Source: Micavibrio sp. UBA2137 (lineage in GTDB: Bacteria > Pseudomonadota > Alphaproteobacteria > Micavibrionales > Micavibrionaceae). Taken from it: a stretch of DNA of 64,000 nucleotides. Below are positions 50,602-59,697 of this stretch, one piece after another. The position numbers were made by a program, and so were the translations under genes. The notes under the pieces are model-generated. The model did no database searches. It saw only the letters and a program-made list of their open reading frames with translations, and was not told the origin of the DNA. How positions within the stretch are numbered: position 1 is the stretch's first letter; every line of letters begins with the position of its first letter. The stretch lies in NCBI GenBank assembly GCA_002328415.1, contig DCXL01000002.1, positions 155,963 to 219,962 of the forward strand, written 5' to 3'.

Positions 50602-51678
50602 CTAAATAAATGAAACAACAGATAAACCAAAGGTACTTTGGATTGCGTTAATAACGCTCCCCATATTCACAGCTAGCGCGCCCCCAATAATATGAGTGCT
50701 TGCAGCCATGAGAGATGCCTGACCATTGCCTTCGGCAACATCACGCATAATAAATATACCACGAACAAAGGATATTACACCAATTATCACCATGAAGCTG
50801 ACAACAGAGCCCAGAACAGCGGTAATATTGGAGTTAATTGCAGCGTCCCCTGTGCCCACAGATAGCAATGGGAACTTGGCTACATGCCCATCACTGAGCA
50901 ATCCAAAGACAGTCGTGTCGAATAAACTTCCTGATACGGCAGTCAAAAGTGTATTTGATGACAAAAGTACGCCCGCAACCAAGAATGTCATGATTGTGCC
51001 AAGACCCCCTGGCCCTTTTGCGCCCTCTTGTGTGGATTTAAGCATGCGACTGATTCCCACCATAATCAGGATAATGCCAGCGATATAACCGAAAGCCTTC
51101 ACCAGCGCCATCACAGGGCTGAAAATATCCAGCACAAAGAAAAATAACATGGAGTCCAGACCACCACTTGAGGGGGATCCCGCCTGAAACGGTAGTCCAC
51201 CAATATCATTAATATCGCCGCCAGAAATCGTGTTGGCTGCCGCTGACATTACGTAAGGCAGGGCAAAGAACATACCCCCAGCAACAAAACGCTTGATTGG
51301 CTCCCAAATACTAACCTGTTGTGGTTGTTCAACGTGCTCGCGCAGTTTCAAAATGGCAAAAACGGCCAAAACAAGTCCAAACAAGTAAGAAAGCGCCGCA
51401 AATAAAGTCGGCACCTGTGCCACACTTTCAATAAAGCGACAAATTGTTGTCCCGATAGAGTTGTCTAGCGCGCCAAGCGAACCTTGCCCAATGCCCAGTG
51501 TGTTATTGATTTCACACGAATTTGCACAAAAAGAGACCCCAAATAAACTAATACAGCCTGAAACAGCATGCGCCGGTGCACTGTAAAACATGGCAAACAT
51601 GAAAAATACAGGTGCTAAGACCTTGAAAGCCGCCTCGCGAGACGGAAAAATACGTAGTGCAGTCAACAATGGATTCAA
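50602..51678 (-). CDS. icmC: IcmC/DotE-like membrane protein
   Basis: 358 aa, larger than the roughly 190-aa Legionella IcmC. A signal-like N-terminus (about 15-38), a Cys-rich patch (GCISLFGVSFCANSC) and then an IcmD-like block at about 90-141 (LSYLFGLVLAVFAILKLREH, GGMFFALP) come first. Several more helices to the C-terminus follow. Assignment to IcmC rests on its place between icmG and icmD and on the shared block; DotV is an alternative. The 161-bp AT-rich gap before it may hold a promoter. Confidence 0.78.
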   Translation of the reverse strand: MNPLLTALRIFPSREAAFKVLAPVFFMFAMFYSAPAHAVSGCISLFGVSFCANSCEINNTLGIGQGSLGALDNSIGTTICRFIESVAQVPTLFAALSYLFGLVLAVFAILKLREHVEQPQQVSIWEPIKRFVAGGMFFALPYVMSAAANTISGGDINDIGGLPFQAGSPSSGGLDSMLFFFVLDIFSPVMALVKAFGYIAGIILIMVGISRMLKSTQEGAKGPGGLGTIMTFLVAGVLLSSNTLLTAVSGSLFDTTVFGLLSDGHVAKFPLLSVGTGDAAINSNITAVLGSVVSFMVIIGVISFVRGIFIMRDVAEGNGQASLMAASTHIIGGALAVNMGSVINAIQSTFGLSVVSFI

Positions 51679-51839
51679 AACGCTTTCCCCCAGTAAAACC
51701 TAATATCTCTATTACAACATAGCTTGTCGATTTTGTGCAAACTTATAAAATTTCAGCGCAAAAAACCGTTATATTTCATTATTTTGACAAGAAATGATAA
51801 ATATTTAATTAATATCAAATTTTATCTTTTTTGGACTGA

Positions 51840-53291
51840 TTACTCCTGAATTACGCCGTCTGGGCCTTCAACGACCCAACGACCATTACGCTGGCCGATA
51901 AATGTCACTTTTCCAAATCCCGGGAGTGAATCACCGACACGTACAGGGATGTACGCGGCACTTCCTGCACGTGCAAGCCATGCGCGCCCTGGCTCGGCAC
52001 TTTGCAATTCCCACGCAAGGGGCGCGGATTGTGTCTGTGTACGGCCCAAAATAGGAGTAGGCGTTGGTGCGGGGGTTGGCTTTGCAACAGGCGCTGGTGC
52101 GGATGCAGATGGTATAGGCGCGGGCGCTGATTCCATTGACTGGATACGCGTTGCAAGCCTGTCAATCGACTTCTGCAAAGTATTTATCTGACTTGTTGTC
52201 GCCATATTTTCAGGCGTATCCATCATAACTTGCGCAGAGGAAGGCGACGTAGACTTGGATTTTTCCAGCGTATTAACACGGCTATCCAATGTGGCTAGTG
52301 TTGCCTGCATTTCAATAATATTATTTGAAATCACCTCAAGCGTTTGAATTATCGCTTTGTTATCAGCAGAGACAGTTTCAGACACCATAACCTCATCCAC
52401 AGCTTGAGTATCCATCGTTTGATTAACCGTTTGTGCCACGTCTTGAACCGTTTCATCGGCTGTTGGGGGCACAACAATCGCATTATCAATTGGGGCTTCT
52501 TCAACTTGTGCAGGCTGCGCTTCAGGCATTGGCTCTGCACCCGTAAGATCTGCCATTGTATCTTCAACGGCATCGACGATATTCGCAGGACTTGGGAAAT
52601 CTTCATTGTCCGTATTCTCTATGACAACCGTGCCATTATCCTGTTGTGTAACATCATCAAAGACATCAATTTGCATTTCATCAGGCACTTGTGCTGGCTC
52701 CATACTCATATCAGCCTGTGCATTTTCATCAGTTATGACAGGAGGAATAACATTCGTTGCTTCTGCTTGGGCCGCGGCTTGATTAACGGCATTAGAGTTT
52801 TGTTCAGCAAAAGGATTATCAAATCCCTCAATCATCATGCTTGGCGCATCTTCTTCAACTACCACAGCCTGCACATCTGGAGTTGGAAGCGCATTTTCTT
52901 GGGATTGCGTTTGCTCTGTTTGTGGGAATTGCGATGTAGTTTCTGATGGCTCACCCCCGAATAGAGATGTCGCAATAAACCAAAGAGCGCCCAGAACAAT
53001 CAGTGCAATCAAAATATAAAAAACAAAACCTGATTTTTTCTTACCTTGCACTGGCGTTTGAGTGTAGGCCTGTCCACCATCATCAAATTCGTCGTCGTAT
53101 TCACCATCATAAGCGCCATCTAGGTCGCTATCATCAAAATCCATATCATTAAAATCGCCGTCCATGTCACCCTCAAGCGCCATCTCGTCCTCGACAACAA
53201 ATTCAGCCTCAGGAGCACCTGTTTCATGTGTGTCCATGTAATCATCTTCGCCAGGCATCTGACCTTGATTGTCTTTATTTGTATCACTCAT
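51840..53291 (-). CDS. icmG: IcmG/DotF-like inner-membrane protein
   Basis: 483 aa: an acidic cytoplasmic N-terminus (about 1-85, Asp/Glu-rich), one membrane helix (about 88-112), a Gln/Ala/Pro-rich periplasmic linker, a coiled coil (about 305-385), and a conserved C-terminal domain (RVGDSLPGFGKVTFIGQRNG). DotF is a bitopic protein of the Dot/Icm core complex with this layout. Name is based on layout and on lying between icmE and icmC, as in Legionella. The protein is nearly twice as long as Legionella IcmG (about 270 aa). Confidence 0.8.
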   Translation of the reverse strand: MSDTNKDNQGQMPGEDDYMDTHETGAPEAEFVVEDEMALEGDMDGDFNDMDFDDSDLDGAYDGEYDDEFDDGGQAYTQTPVQGKKKSGFVFYILIALIVLGALWFIATSLFGGEPSETTSQFPQTEQTQSQENALPTPDVQAVVVEEDAPSMMIEGFDNPFAEQNSNAVNQAAAQAEATNVIPPVITDENAQADMSMEPAQVPDEMQIDVFDDVTQQDNGTVVIENTDNEDFPSPANIVDAVEDTMADLTGAEPMPEAQPAQVEEAPIDNAIVVPPTADETVQDVAQTVNQTMDTQAVDEVMVSETVSADNKAIIQTLEVISNNIIEMQATLATLDSRVNTLEKSKSTSPSSAQVMMDTPENMATTSQINTLQKSIDRLATRIQSMESAPAPIPSASAPAPVAKPTPAPTPTPILGRTQTQSAPLAWELQSAEPGRAWLARAGSAAYIPVRVGDSLPGFGKVTFIGQRNGRWVVEGPDGVIQE

Positions 53292-53356
53292 ATTAAATCA
53301 CCTTTGCTAGGTTTAAGAGAGCAATGCATGCCACGGGGCATGCACGCACTTGGAAA

Positions 53357-54814
53357 TTATTGTGTCGACGGCGTACTGATTGTACGTGTCCCTGTCGGGG
53401 CAGGATTGGCCTGCTGAGGATAGAAAGGCGCGCCCCCATAGTAAGGAATAGCCTGTTGCTGTAAGCCAAATGGCAAAACCTGCTGTTGAGGGTTCCCATT
53501 AAAAATTGAGGGTGTAATTAGATTGTTTTCCTGCTGGGCCGCCTGTTGCCCTGTGTTGGCATTGTTATCAAATACAGGCGCCAAGAATAAGACACCGATA
53601 GGCGTTCCCGCCTCAACGCGGATAAGAACTTCAACACGATTACCTTCTTCGTCCAAGAAATCACCAAGCTCACGCGCAGCTTCTTCAACCCCGTTATAAA
53701 CCTCTTGTCTGGTATCAAGATCATTTTCATCCTGAATAACTGTTTCCCCAGAAACAGTTACCGTTGTGTCACCAGAATCAGCAATAGCCGAGCCGAGCCC
53801 CTCAACAAAGCGCGCCGCGGCTGGTAAAATCACACGCTGAAAAAGACGATAGTCACGGTCAGTTGCCATCCCTGTTAATGTTGTATTGGGATCTACAGCC
53901 ACTGCATCAATAGAGTAACTCACACCCTGATGCACAATTGTGTTAAAGGAAATCACTAGATAACGGTTACGCTCATCAAACGTCCCAATAACACGCCCAC
54001 CTGAAAAAGGACCTGTGACAATTTGCGCCATAATAGGACCACCAATGTCTGAGTTAGCCTCCAGCACGGTTTGCCCATATTCAATTGTTCCCGCAGGGAT
54101 CAGTTGAACAACCTCTTCCACGACTTGAGACGGTGGCACAGCCTGTCCTTGTACAGCACCGCCTACACCCAAAGGTACGCCATTAGCGTCCGTTTGCGCA
54201 TACGGATTTGCAACATCTGTCACCGTCATTGAGTTCAAAGATTGGATTTGCTGCGCCGCGACAATCTCATCCATTTGCGAGGACATAGCCTGCGCCAACT
54301 GTTGAAGCGCCTGTTGACGCGCAATTTCATCTGGGCTTGGACCAACTTGGGCCTGAGGCACTTGTTGCGCCTGAAGCTGTAATTGTTCCTGCTGCTGTTT
54401 ACGCCATCTTTCAAGTGGGTCCTCTTCCACGGGCACTAAATCCTCAGCTGGCAATTGTTCGCGCGTTGGTGAAACAGGCACAGGTAAGAAGCTGCCCCCA
54501 TCATCCTCGGCGGCAAGTTGCATGTCTGTATTAATTTCTTCCAAGGCCTCCTGCATGGACGGGTCAAGCTCAGCCGTTCCCGGGGCCTCACGTAAATCAT
54601 TTTGACCGCCCGCCACAACCGATGTGGGGGTCGAAGAATCGCCGCCGCCAAAAAAGAAGATCGCCGCAATCACGACAAGAATAACACCGCCGACAATCAA
54701 TAATTTTGTCATCGGATTTTGTGAAGAGGACTCCATATCCTCGGGCGTATCGAAATCACTATCGAAATCGTCAGCTACATCAAACTCTTCATTATCATCA
54801 ATATCAGAAGTCAT
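53357..54814 (-). CDS. icmE: IcmE/DotG, VirB10-like core channel protein
   Basis: 485 aa: acidic cytoplasmic N-terminus (about 1-30), one membrane helix (about 36-55), a Gln/Pro-rich linker with predicted coiled coil (about 135-200), and the conserved VirB10-like domain at about 230-425 (AGTIEYGQTVLEANSDIGGP, SGGRVIGTFDERNRYLVISF, GMATDRDYRLFQRVILPAAA). The C-terminus is Gln/Pro-rich. DotG spans the envelope and forms the central channel. Legionella DotG (about 1050 aa) has a large run of pentapeptide repeats that is missing here. It overlaps icmK by 11 bp. Confidence 0.92.
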   Translation of the reverse strand: MTSDIDDNEEFDVADDFDSDFDTPEDMESSSQNPMTKLLIVGGVILVVIAAIFFFGGGDSSTPTSVVAGGQNDLREAPGTAELDPSMQEALEEINTDMQLAAEDDGGSFLPVPVSPTREQLPAEDLVPVEEDPLERWRKQQQEQLQLQAQQVPQAQVGPSPDEIARQQALQQLAQAMSSQMDEIVAAQQIQSLNSMTVTDVANPYAQTDANGVPLGVGGAVQGQAVPPSQVVEEVVQLIPAGTIEYGQTVLEANSDIGGPIMAQIVTGPFSGGRVIGTFDERNRYLVISFNTIVHQGVSYSIDAVAVDPNTTLTGMATDRDYRLFQRVILPAAARFVEGLGSAIADSGDTTVTVSGETVIQDENDLDTRQEVYNGVEEAARELGDFLDEEGNRVEVLIRVEAGTPIGVLFLAPVFDNNANTGQQAAQQENNLITPSIFNGNPQQQVLPFGLQQQAIPYYGGAPFYPQQANPAPTGTRTISTPSTQ

Positions 54815-55946
54815 TTTCTTCTACATCCTCTTTTAAGAAGGCGCGCTTCATTTCACCATTATCTGATAGCAGCAGAACAGGTGCATCATCTAATTCATAT
54901 ACGGTTGTGCCGTCCGCCGATTTAACCGAGCTCGTCCATGCAGGGGACAAGAGGGTTAAAGGCGTGCGGAAGTATGTCTTTCCGTCCAGTTTGTAAGCTG
55001 ATGAGCGCCCATCGACACCCGAGACAATTAGCTTCTCAGAGCGTTCTGGGGCAACGCCCTCGAGGAAAGCCACAATTTCGCTACTGCCTGCAACTGTTTG
55101 AACACCCGTATCAATCACAGGGGGTGTGCCGCCTGGGCCATAGTCAGGCACACGCAAATCAAGTCTGTAATGCACCTTATCACGTACCGTTTTGATTGTG
55201 ATAACAACTGGCGCCTTCAAGCCCACCAAGCGCACAGACATGTTTCCACGCGCAAATTCAGAGAGAGGTGTAATACGGATGACGTTTCCGCCCTGCTCAG
55301 GCTGTAAAATCTCAAATTCACCTGCCCAACCAATATCCTGAATAGGCCACGGCTCCCCGCTCAAATCAACAAAATTAACCGTTGTCACAAAACCAACGGC
55401 CGCATTCACCTCTTGCGGAGCCTGTCCTGGCTCAAGAGAGAGCGTTTCCAATCCCAAAACAGGATCTGGATAGTCGTAATGGGGCGTTTGAACCGCCTCT
55501 TGCGTTTCATCATAAGCCTCAAGAAAACGACGAATCTCTGCCGGCGTTAGAGGCAGCATCCCTGTTAAAGATGCGTCAAAAGCCTCATCCCGCAATTCCT
55601 GTTCAAGCTCCTCTGCTGATTTTTCTGGTTCAGGCAAGCGCCCGTCCATTGGCAAGATTAGCCCAGGAGATTGCGGCGTTTGTGCTGTGACATTCGACAT
55701 CGTTGGCAAGGCTTGTTGGCCTTGCTGGGCCTGCGCATCCTGATTTTGAGGCTGATCACGATTGAGGCTTTCACGTAATAATGTTTCGATGCCTGACGTG
55801 CCCTCTTCGAACATTGCAGCATTAGAACCAGGAGTTGGCGGGGCAACGACATCTGCATCCTGAGACAAAACAGGATTTGACGCCATCACACAAAGGGTAA
55901 AAAGCGCCAAAACGAAAAATTCTTTTTTCTTAACTTGAGAAATCAC
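54804..55946 (-). CDS. icmK: IcmK/DotH, outer-membrane core complex protein
   Basis: 380 aa from a GTG at 55946 (VISQVKKKEFFVLALFTLC), which gives a standard signal peptide ending near SNPVLSQ. A longer start at the GTG 55991 is possible, and neither has a clear ribosome-binding site. The C-terminal two-thirds contain the DotH fold: PWPIQDIGWAGEFEIL, TPLSEFARGNMSVRL, HYRLDLRVPDYGPGG. DotH forms the outer-membrane ring with DotC and DotD. Its end overlaps icmE by 11 bp, showing coupling. Confidence 0.9.
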   Translation of the reverse strand: MISQVKKKEFFVLALFTLCVMASNPVLSQDADVVAPPTPGSNAAMFEEGTSGIETLLRESLNRDQPQNQDAQAQQGQQALPTMSNVTAQTPQSPGLILPMDGRLPEPEKSAEELEQELRDEAFDASLTGMLPLTPAEIRRFLEAYDETQEAVQTPHYDYPDPVLGLETLSLEPGQAPQEVNAAVGFVTTVNFVDLSGEPWPIQDIGWAGEFEILQPEQGGNVIRITPLSEFARGNMSVRLVGLKAPVVITIKTVRDKVHYRLDLRVPDYGPGGTPPVIDTGVQTVAGSSEIVAFLEGVAPERSEKLIVSGVDGRSSAYKLDGKTYFRTPLTLLSPAWTSSVKSADGTTVYELDDAPVLLLSDNGEMKRAFLKEDVEENDF

Positions 55947-56086
55947 GATGTTAAATTGTCCAAAAAGAAAGGTGACCAAAAAAGTGTCCACACTGTTGAT
56001 TTAAAATAATAACAGCGCATCATACCCATACACAAGCCCTAAGAGAAGTCTTTTTCAAGAAGTGGCGCATTGCCAGTAGGTTAGAC

Positions 56087-56863
56087 CTAGCCGTAAGTGG
56101 CAATCCATTGCTCAATTCCAACACCATTAGGCGATTCCAGTTTTGGGACACGCACAATTAAAAAACGAATAAGCAGATTGTCCGAGCGCGTTTGGGAACC
56201 CGCACGATAAGTGATGTTCATCGGCATCTCGACCTCCCACTGATAGCGTCCATTAACCAAACCTTCACTCACAATAACAGGGGCCGAGCGCGGTGTAGCG
56301 CTTACCACCTGCTGATTACTTTCAACCGTCTCAATAATACGCGAGCTTTCAAGTGCTCTGGTAAAGCTGGCCCAGCCTGTGCGCGTAAAGAAGCGCGAAG
56401 ATTCCTGCAAGCGTTTACGATAATCATGAAATCCAAATGTCATTGTCTCGGTTGCCGATTGCGCCACCCATGACATGAGCGCTGGCGTGCTTAAATTTGG
56501 CTCGCTTAGGGGCAACATAGGTACAAGGCGACCATCCTCGGTTGTGGCGAAATATACATATTCCGTTTGACGTGTATTTATCACAAAGAAGAATAGTCCG
56601 ATTAAAATAAGGATAATGGCCGATTGCACAACTGCAACCATACGCAAGGAACGATACCCATCCTTGTAAAATTCGTTGCGCACCATGACAGCGCCAAGGC
56701 CCTTTAGCGGTTTTTTGCTGTCGCCTGCGTCCTTATCTGATGATGGCGGCGTTGCCGAAGCAGGCTTTTTCTTACCCACACGCTTTTGTGGTGGTGGTGT
56801 GTCCTGCTGCGGCATATCCATATTTGGTTCATCCGGGAGAGGGGGTTGCGACATATCAGACAT
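56087..56863 (-). CDS. icmL: IcmL/DotI, bitopic inner-membrane Dot/Icm protein
   Basis: 258 aa. A Pro-rich cytoplasmic N-terminus (about 1-55), one membrane helix (about 75-96), and a periplasmic domain of the DotI/TraM type (TTEDGRLVPMLPLSEPNLS, MSWVAQSATETMTFGFHDYR, QWEVEMPMNITY). It heads the minus-strand block and is followed by icmK after a gap of about 140 bp. The divergent exported-protein cluster begins on the other side, so the region 56864-57090 is a shared control region. Confidence 0.93.
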   Translation of the reverse strand: MSDMSQPPLPDEPNMDMPQQDTPPPQKRVGKKKPASATPPSSDKDAGDSKKPLKGLGAVMVRNEFYKDGYRSLRMVAVVQSAIILILIGLFFFVINTRQTEYVYFATTEDGRLVPMLPLSEPNLSTPALMSWVAQSATETMTFGFHDYRKRLQESSRFFTRTGWASFTRALESSRIIETVESNQQVVSATPRSAPVIVSEGLVNGRYQWEVEMPMNITYRAGSQTRSDNLLIRFLIVRVPKLESPNGVGIEQWIATYG

Positions 56864-57018
56864 AAATGATTTTTAAGCTTCCAGATTTGGGTAAAAATTT
56901 CTATTCTTATTATCAGTGTAATTTGCGCAAAATGCAAAGGCAAGCCTCAACCACGTTTATTGTGCGAATTATAACAAAAGGATAAAGCGCTGAAGTTTCC
57001 GTATTTTCGCAAAAGATT

Positions 57019-57048
57019 TTGACGTTTATGGGGGGTTGTGTGCTAAAC
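57019..57048 (+). promoter_or_regulatory. Candidate promoter of the exported-protein cluster
   Basis: TTGACG (57019-57024), an 18-bp spacer and CTAAAC (57043-57048). It lies 42 bp before the preferred GTG start. The same TTG could be misread as a start codon of a longer frame, but as a -35 box it makes better sense. Confidence 0.45.
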
Positions 57049-57090
57049 TTTATGAATAGTGGGGCTTATTGTTGGTTAAAGGACTTTTTA

Positions 57091-58440
57091 GTGGGGAAAA
57101 CACATCAATTAAATATGTGCGCGCAAGGCAAATGGAGAAGACATACCATCTTTCTTTTCCTCGTCACGTTGGGTCTTTCTTGTGTGTTATTAGCCAAGAA
57201 TGCGTCAGCGCAATCACAATTGCCCATTACACACGAAACAACAGAGTTTAAGCTTCCTGAAGTTCCAGGCTGTCCGCTCGTCTGTAAAAAGCGTCATTTT
57301 AATGAAACGGCCGTTCAAATTGAAAACCATTTAATGGATGAGCGTATCAAACTTGAAAAATGGATGATTTCTGACCTGTTTGCTGGTGAAGTTGATGGTG
57401 TGCCAGGGATTTTACCTGCCAAGCAATATCAGGCCGAACAAGGAAGCGCCACGCAAAGTGAGGCAACCAAACTCAAGGCCGGACTATCAGATCACCTTGT
57501 AGCAGCCGACACAGTAACCTCCGCAAGAGGGGAGATGACAGAGGCTTTGCTTGACGCCCAGGTCAGCGACCGTGTCTGTGACCGTATCTCACTTCGCGCC
57601 TATGTAAATGCAGCGCGCGAAGAAACACATGAAAGAGCCCACGAACTTCAAGCTGCTGGGCGAAGTACAACTTCTGGAGCGGAGGGTTCAGTCAGCGGTA
57701 CGGGCCTCGTTGACTTTCAACGAACGCGCGTCGCAACTTTTGAAGATTTGTTGTGTGATAGATCAGAGGCAAATGGTGCCTTTCGCGAAAATTGTAATAG
57801 TGATGATCCTGACTTTATATCAGCTGATGTTAACCCTGATAAATTACTAGGTCGTCCCACAGTTGACTTTACCGAGAAAGATGAAAATGAAGCGCGTAGC
57901 GTTATGACAGCTTTCATGACAAATGTATGCGCACTTCGCCCCGTAGATTTGCCTGCAACAAATTTGCCTGAAAGTGGCTTAGCCTTTCAAATTTCCGATA
58001 ATTTCGCGCAGTCTCAAATTGCAGACACAATGTGTGTTGATTCCTATAGTAATCTCATCGCGCTACATGCAGCAGGTGAAGCAGAAATGTCCCCTCAAAT
58101 GCGTGCTCAGCTGGAGGCGGCAGGCTACAGCGCCGATCTTATTGAACAAAATTTCGGCAATCGGCCCAGCGAGCTTGCACGCATCCTAGCAGATGTTCGC
58201 GTGCAGCTCTCAGTAGATGCACAAATAAGCAACGCCGCATCAACAGAGCGAGATGTTTTAATTGACGAGACAGCAACAATCGCAACACAGCTCAATATTC
58301 TAAGACTTTCAAAAGAAAGCATGAACAGACGTATTCGCAATATGGCCTATGCCATTGCGCCGGGTATAAAGGACCTTGGTGACAGGCGTTCAAACGAATA
58401 CATTCAAGCCACAAGCGGCGCGAACGGAGATGATATTTAA
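57091..58440 (+). CDS. Exported cluster protein 1 (unrecognised family)
   Basis: 449 aa from the GTG at 57091, which has AAAGGA with a 7-base spacer; the ATG at 57115 is the alternative. A signal peptide follows (WRRHTIFLFLVTLGLSCVLL, cleaved near NASAQ). The mature part opens with a Cys pair in GCPLVCKKRHFNET, then a helical, Gln/Glu/Ala-rich region with KQYQAEQGSATQSEATKLKA shared with protein 2. The block LLCDRSEANGAFRENC matches Cys pairs in proteins 3 and 4. No membrane helix after the signal. First of four tandem related genes set between the two Dot/Icm blocks, so probably a periplasmic or secreted component of that system. Confidence 0.8.
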   Translation: MGKTHQLNMCAQGKWRRHTIFLFLVTLGLSCVLLAKNASAQSQLPITHETTEFKLPEVPGCPLVCKKRHFNETAVQIENHLMDERIKLEKWMISDLFAGEVDGVPGILPAKQYQAEQGSATQSEATKLKAGLSDHLVAADTVTSARGEMTEALLDAQVSDRVCDRISLRAYVNAAREETHERAHELQAAGRSTTSGAEGSVSGTGLVDFQRTRVATFEDLLCDRSEANGAFRENCNSDDPDFISADVNPDKLLGRPTVDFTEKDENEARSVMTAFMTNVCALRPVDLPATNLPESGLAFQISDNFAQSQIADTMCVDSYSNLIALHAAGEAEMSPQMRAQLEAAGYSADLIEQNFGNRPSELARILADVRVQLSVDAQISNAASTERDVLIDETATIATQLNILRLSKESMNRRIRNMAYAIAPGIKDLGDRRSNEYIQATSGANGDDI

Positions 58441-59678
58441 TGGGTAAGTTTATTTCATCATTAATGGCCTGCTTCGCCTTCGGTTTGCTTGTGCTTAACC
58501 CCACAACATCACACGCGCTTGTGCTAGAGGGATGCGATGCAACTGGATGCTGTATCACTTGTTGTGATCGTGGGGCACATTGTGAAACGCAAGATGAAAT
58601 TGCGGAAAAATTGGATGAGGTTTTTGATGATATTCGTGCCTTTTTCATAGAAGAGTTAATCGAAAATGAATGGCGCGGGGCAAAACAATATCAAGCTGAA
58701 CAAGCCAATGCGACGGAGGCCGAAGAAACTAAGATGCGCGCGGGTATTTCAGACCATGTCTCTGCGACCGAAAACATTACTAAGGCTTCAGGTGATATTA
58801 CAGAGACAATAATTGAAAGCCCAGTGAACGAAAATCTTTGCGAAGTCGCCTCAACAACAGAAAATATCTCTGATTCGGTTCATAATACAAAAGAAACAGC
58901 CGATGTCAGTGTTCAAATGGGAACTGATTCAGCATTAGCTGTAGAAGGAACAGCGAGTGCAACTGGACCTGGAACCGCTGTCGAAGATCGCGCCGTTTTT
59001 ACACTTCTCAATTACGTGTCCCCATCTGAATTTGATGGCGCGGCCTATGAGGCAGCAGGAGAGCCAAATTCAGATCCTGCACGTTGGGGTAGAGACGTTG
59101 CTCCGTTTATTCTTGACCAATATACACTAGATTATAATCCTCTTGAAGGCAGTCTGAATGACACAACAATTGATGTACAGGCCCTGCGTAATAATCTTTT
59201 TAATTCGCCTATTCCACGTCTTAATCGTGGAAGCGTCCGCACACCAGAGGGTCGTGCAGCACTCATGGAAATTGATAAGCTTGCGTTTTTTCAAGGTCTC
59301 GCCACATACAGCTTTGATTCGATAGTGGCACTACGTAGTGAAACCGATACGCCCAACCCCGAATTATTTCGTAATGCCCTAGAAAATAGCGGTCTTACAG
59401 ATGAAGGTACGATAGCAAATATCCTTGGTGAAAATGACAAGCCAAGCCTCATGGCTCAATACAAAGTTATGAGTAAGGTGCTCCCCTTCAACGTGAGTAG
59501 CTATAACGCAGAAGGCGAAACGATAGATATTCGTCAAAAACGCGTTATGAATGAAGCACTATCGATCATGATCAAATTTGAAATTTACAAATCATTGAAA
59601 CGCACATTGGCGCATGACTTTGCGATGCATGAAATGCGTTCGAATAACTTAAATGAAATTATTAGGCAAAATCAGTAA
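58440..59678 (+). CDS. Exported cluster protein 2
   Basis: 412 aa. Its ATG overlaps the stop of protein 1 (TAATG). Signal peptide about 1-26 (FISSLMACFAFGLLVLNPTT). The mature N-terminus is very Cys-rich (GCDATGCCITCCDRGAHC, six cysteines). It shares AKQYQAEQANATEAEETKMRA with protein 1, and then GDITETIIESPVNENLCEVAS corresponds to GEMTEALLDAQVSDRVCDRIS of protein 1. The later Cys pair of proteins 1, 3 and 4 is missing. No known family. Its helical body and lack of a membrane anchor suggest a periplasmic or surface role. Confidence 0.8.
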   Translation: MGKFISSLMACFAFGLLVLNPTTSHALVLEGCDATGCCITCCDRGAHCETQDEIAEKLDEVFDDIRAFFIEELIENEWRGAKQYQAEQANATEAEETKMRAGISDHVSATENITKASGDITETIIESPVNENLCEVASTTENISDSVHNTKETADVSVQMGTDSALAVEGTASATGPGTAVEDRAVFTLLNYVSPSEFDGAAYEAAGEPNSDPARWGRDVAPFILDQYTLDYNPLEGSLNDTTIDVQALRNNLFNSPIPRLNRGSVRTPEGRAALMEIDKLAFFQGLATYSFDSIVALRSETDTPNPELFRNALENSGLTDEGTIANILGENDKPSLMAQYKVMSKVLPFNVSSYNAEGETIDIRQKRVMNEALSIMIKFEIYKSLKRTLAHDFAMHEMRSNNLNEIIRQNQ

Positions 59679-59697
59679 GGCTTAAAAGGTGAGAAAC

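Noticed and set aside
52344..52946. 200-aa plus-strand frame antisense to icmG
   Set aside because: Lies wholly inside the well-supported icmG gene, and composition is that of an antisense reading. No start signal.
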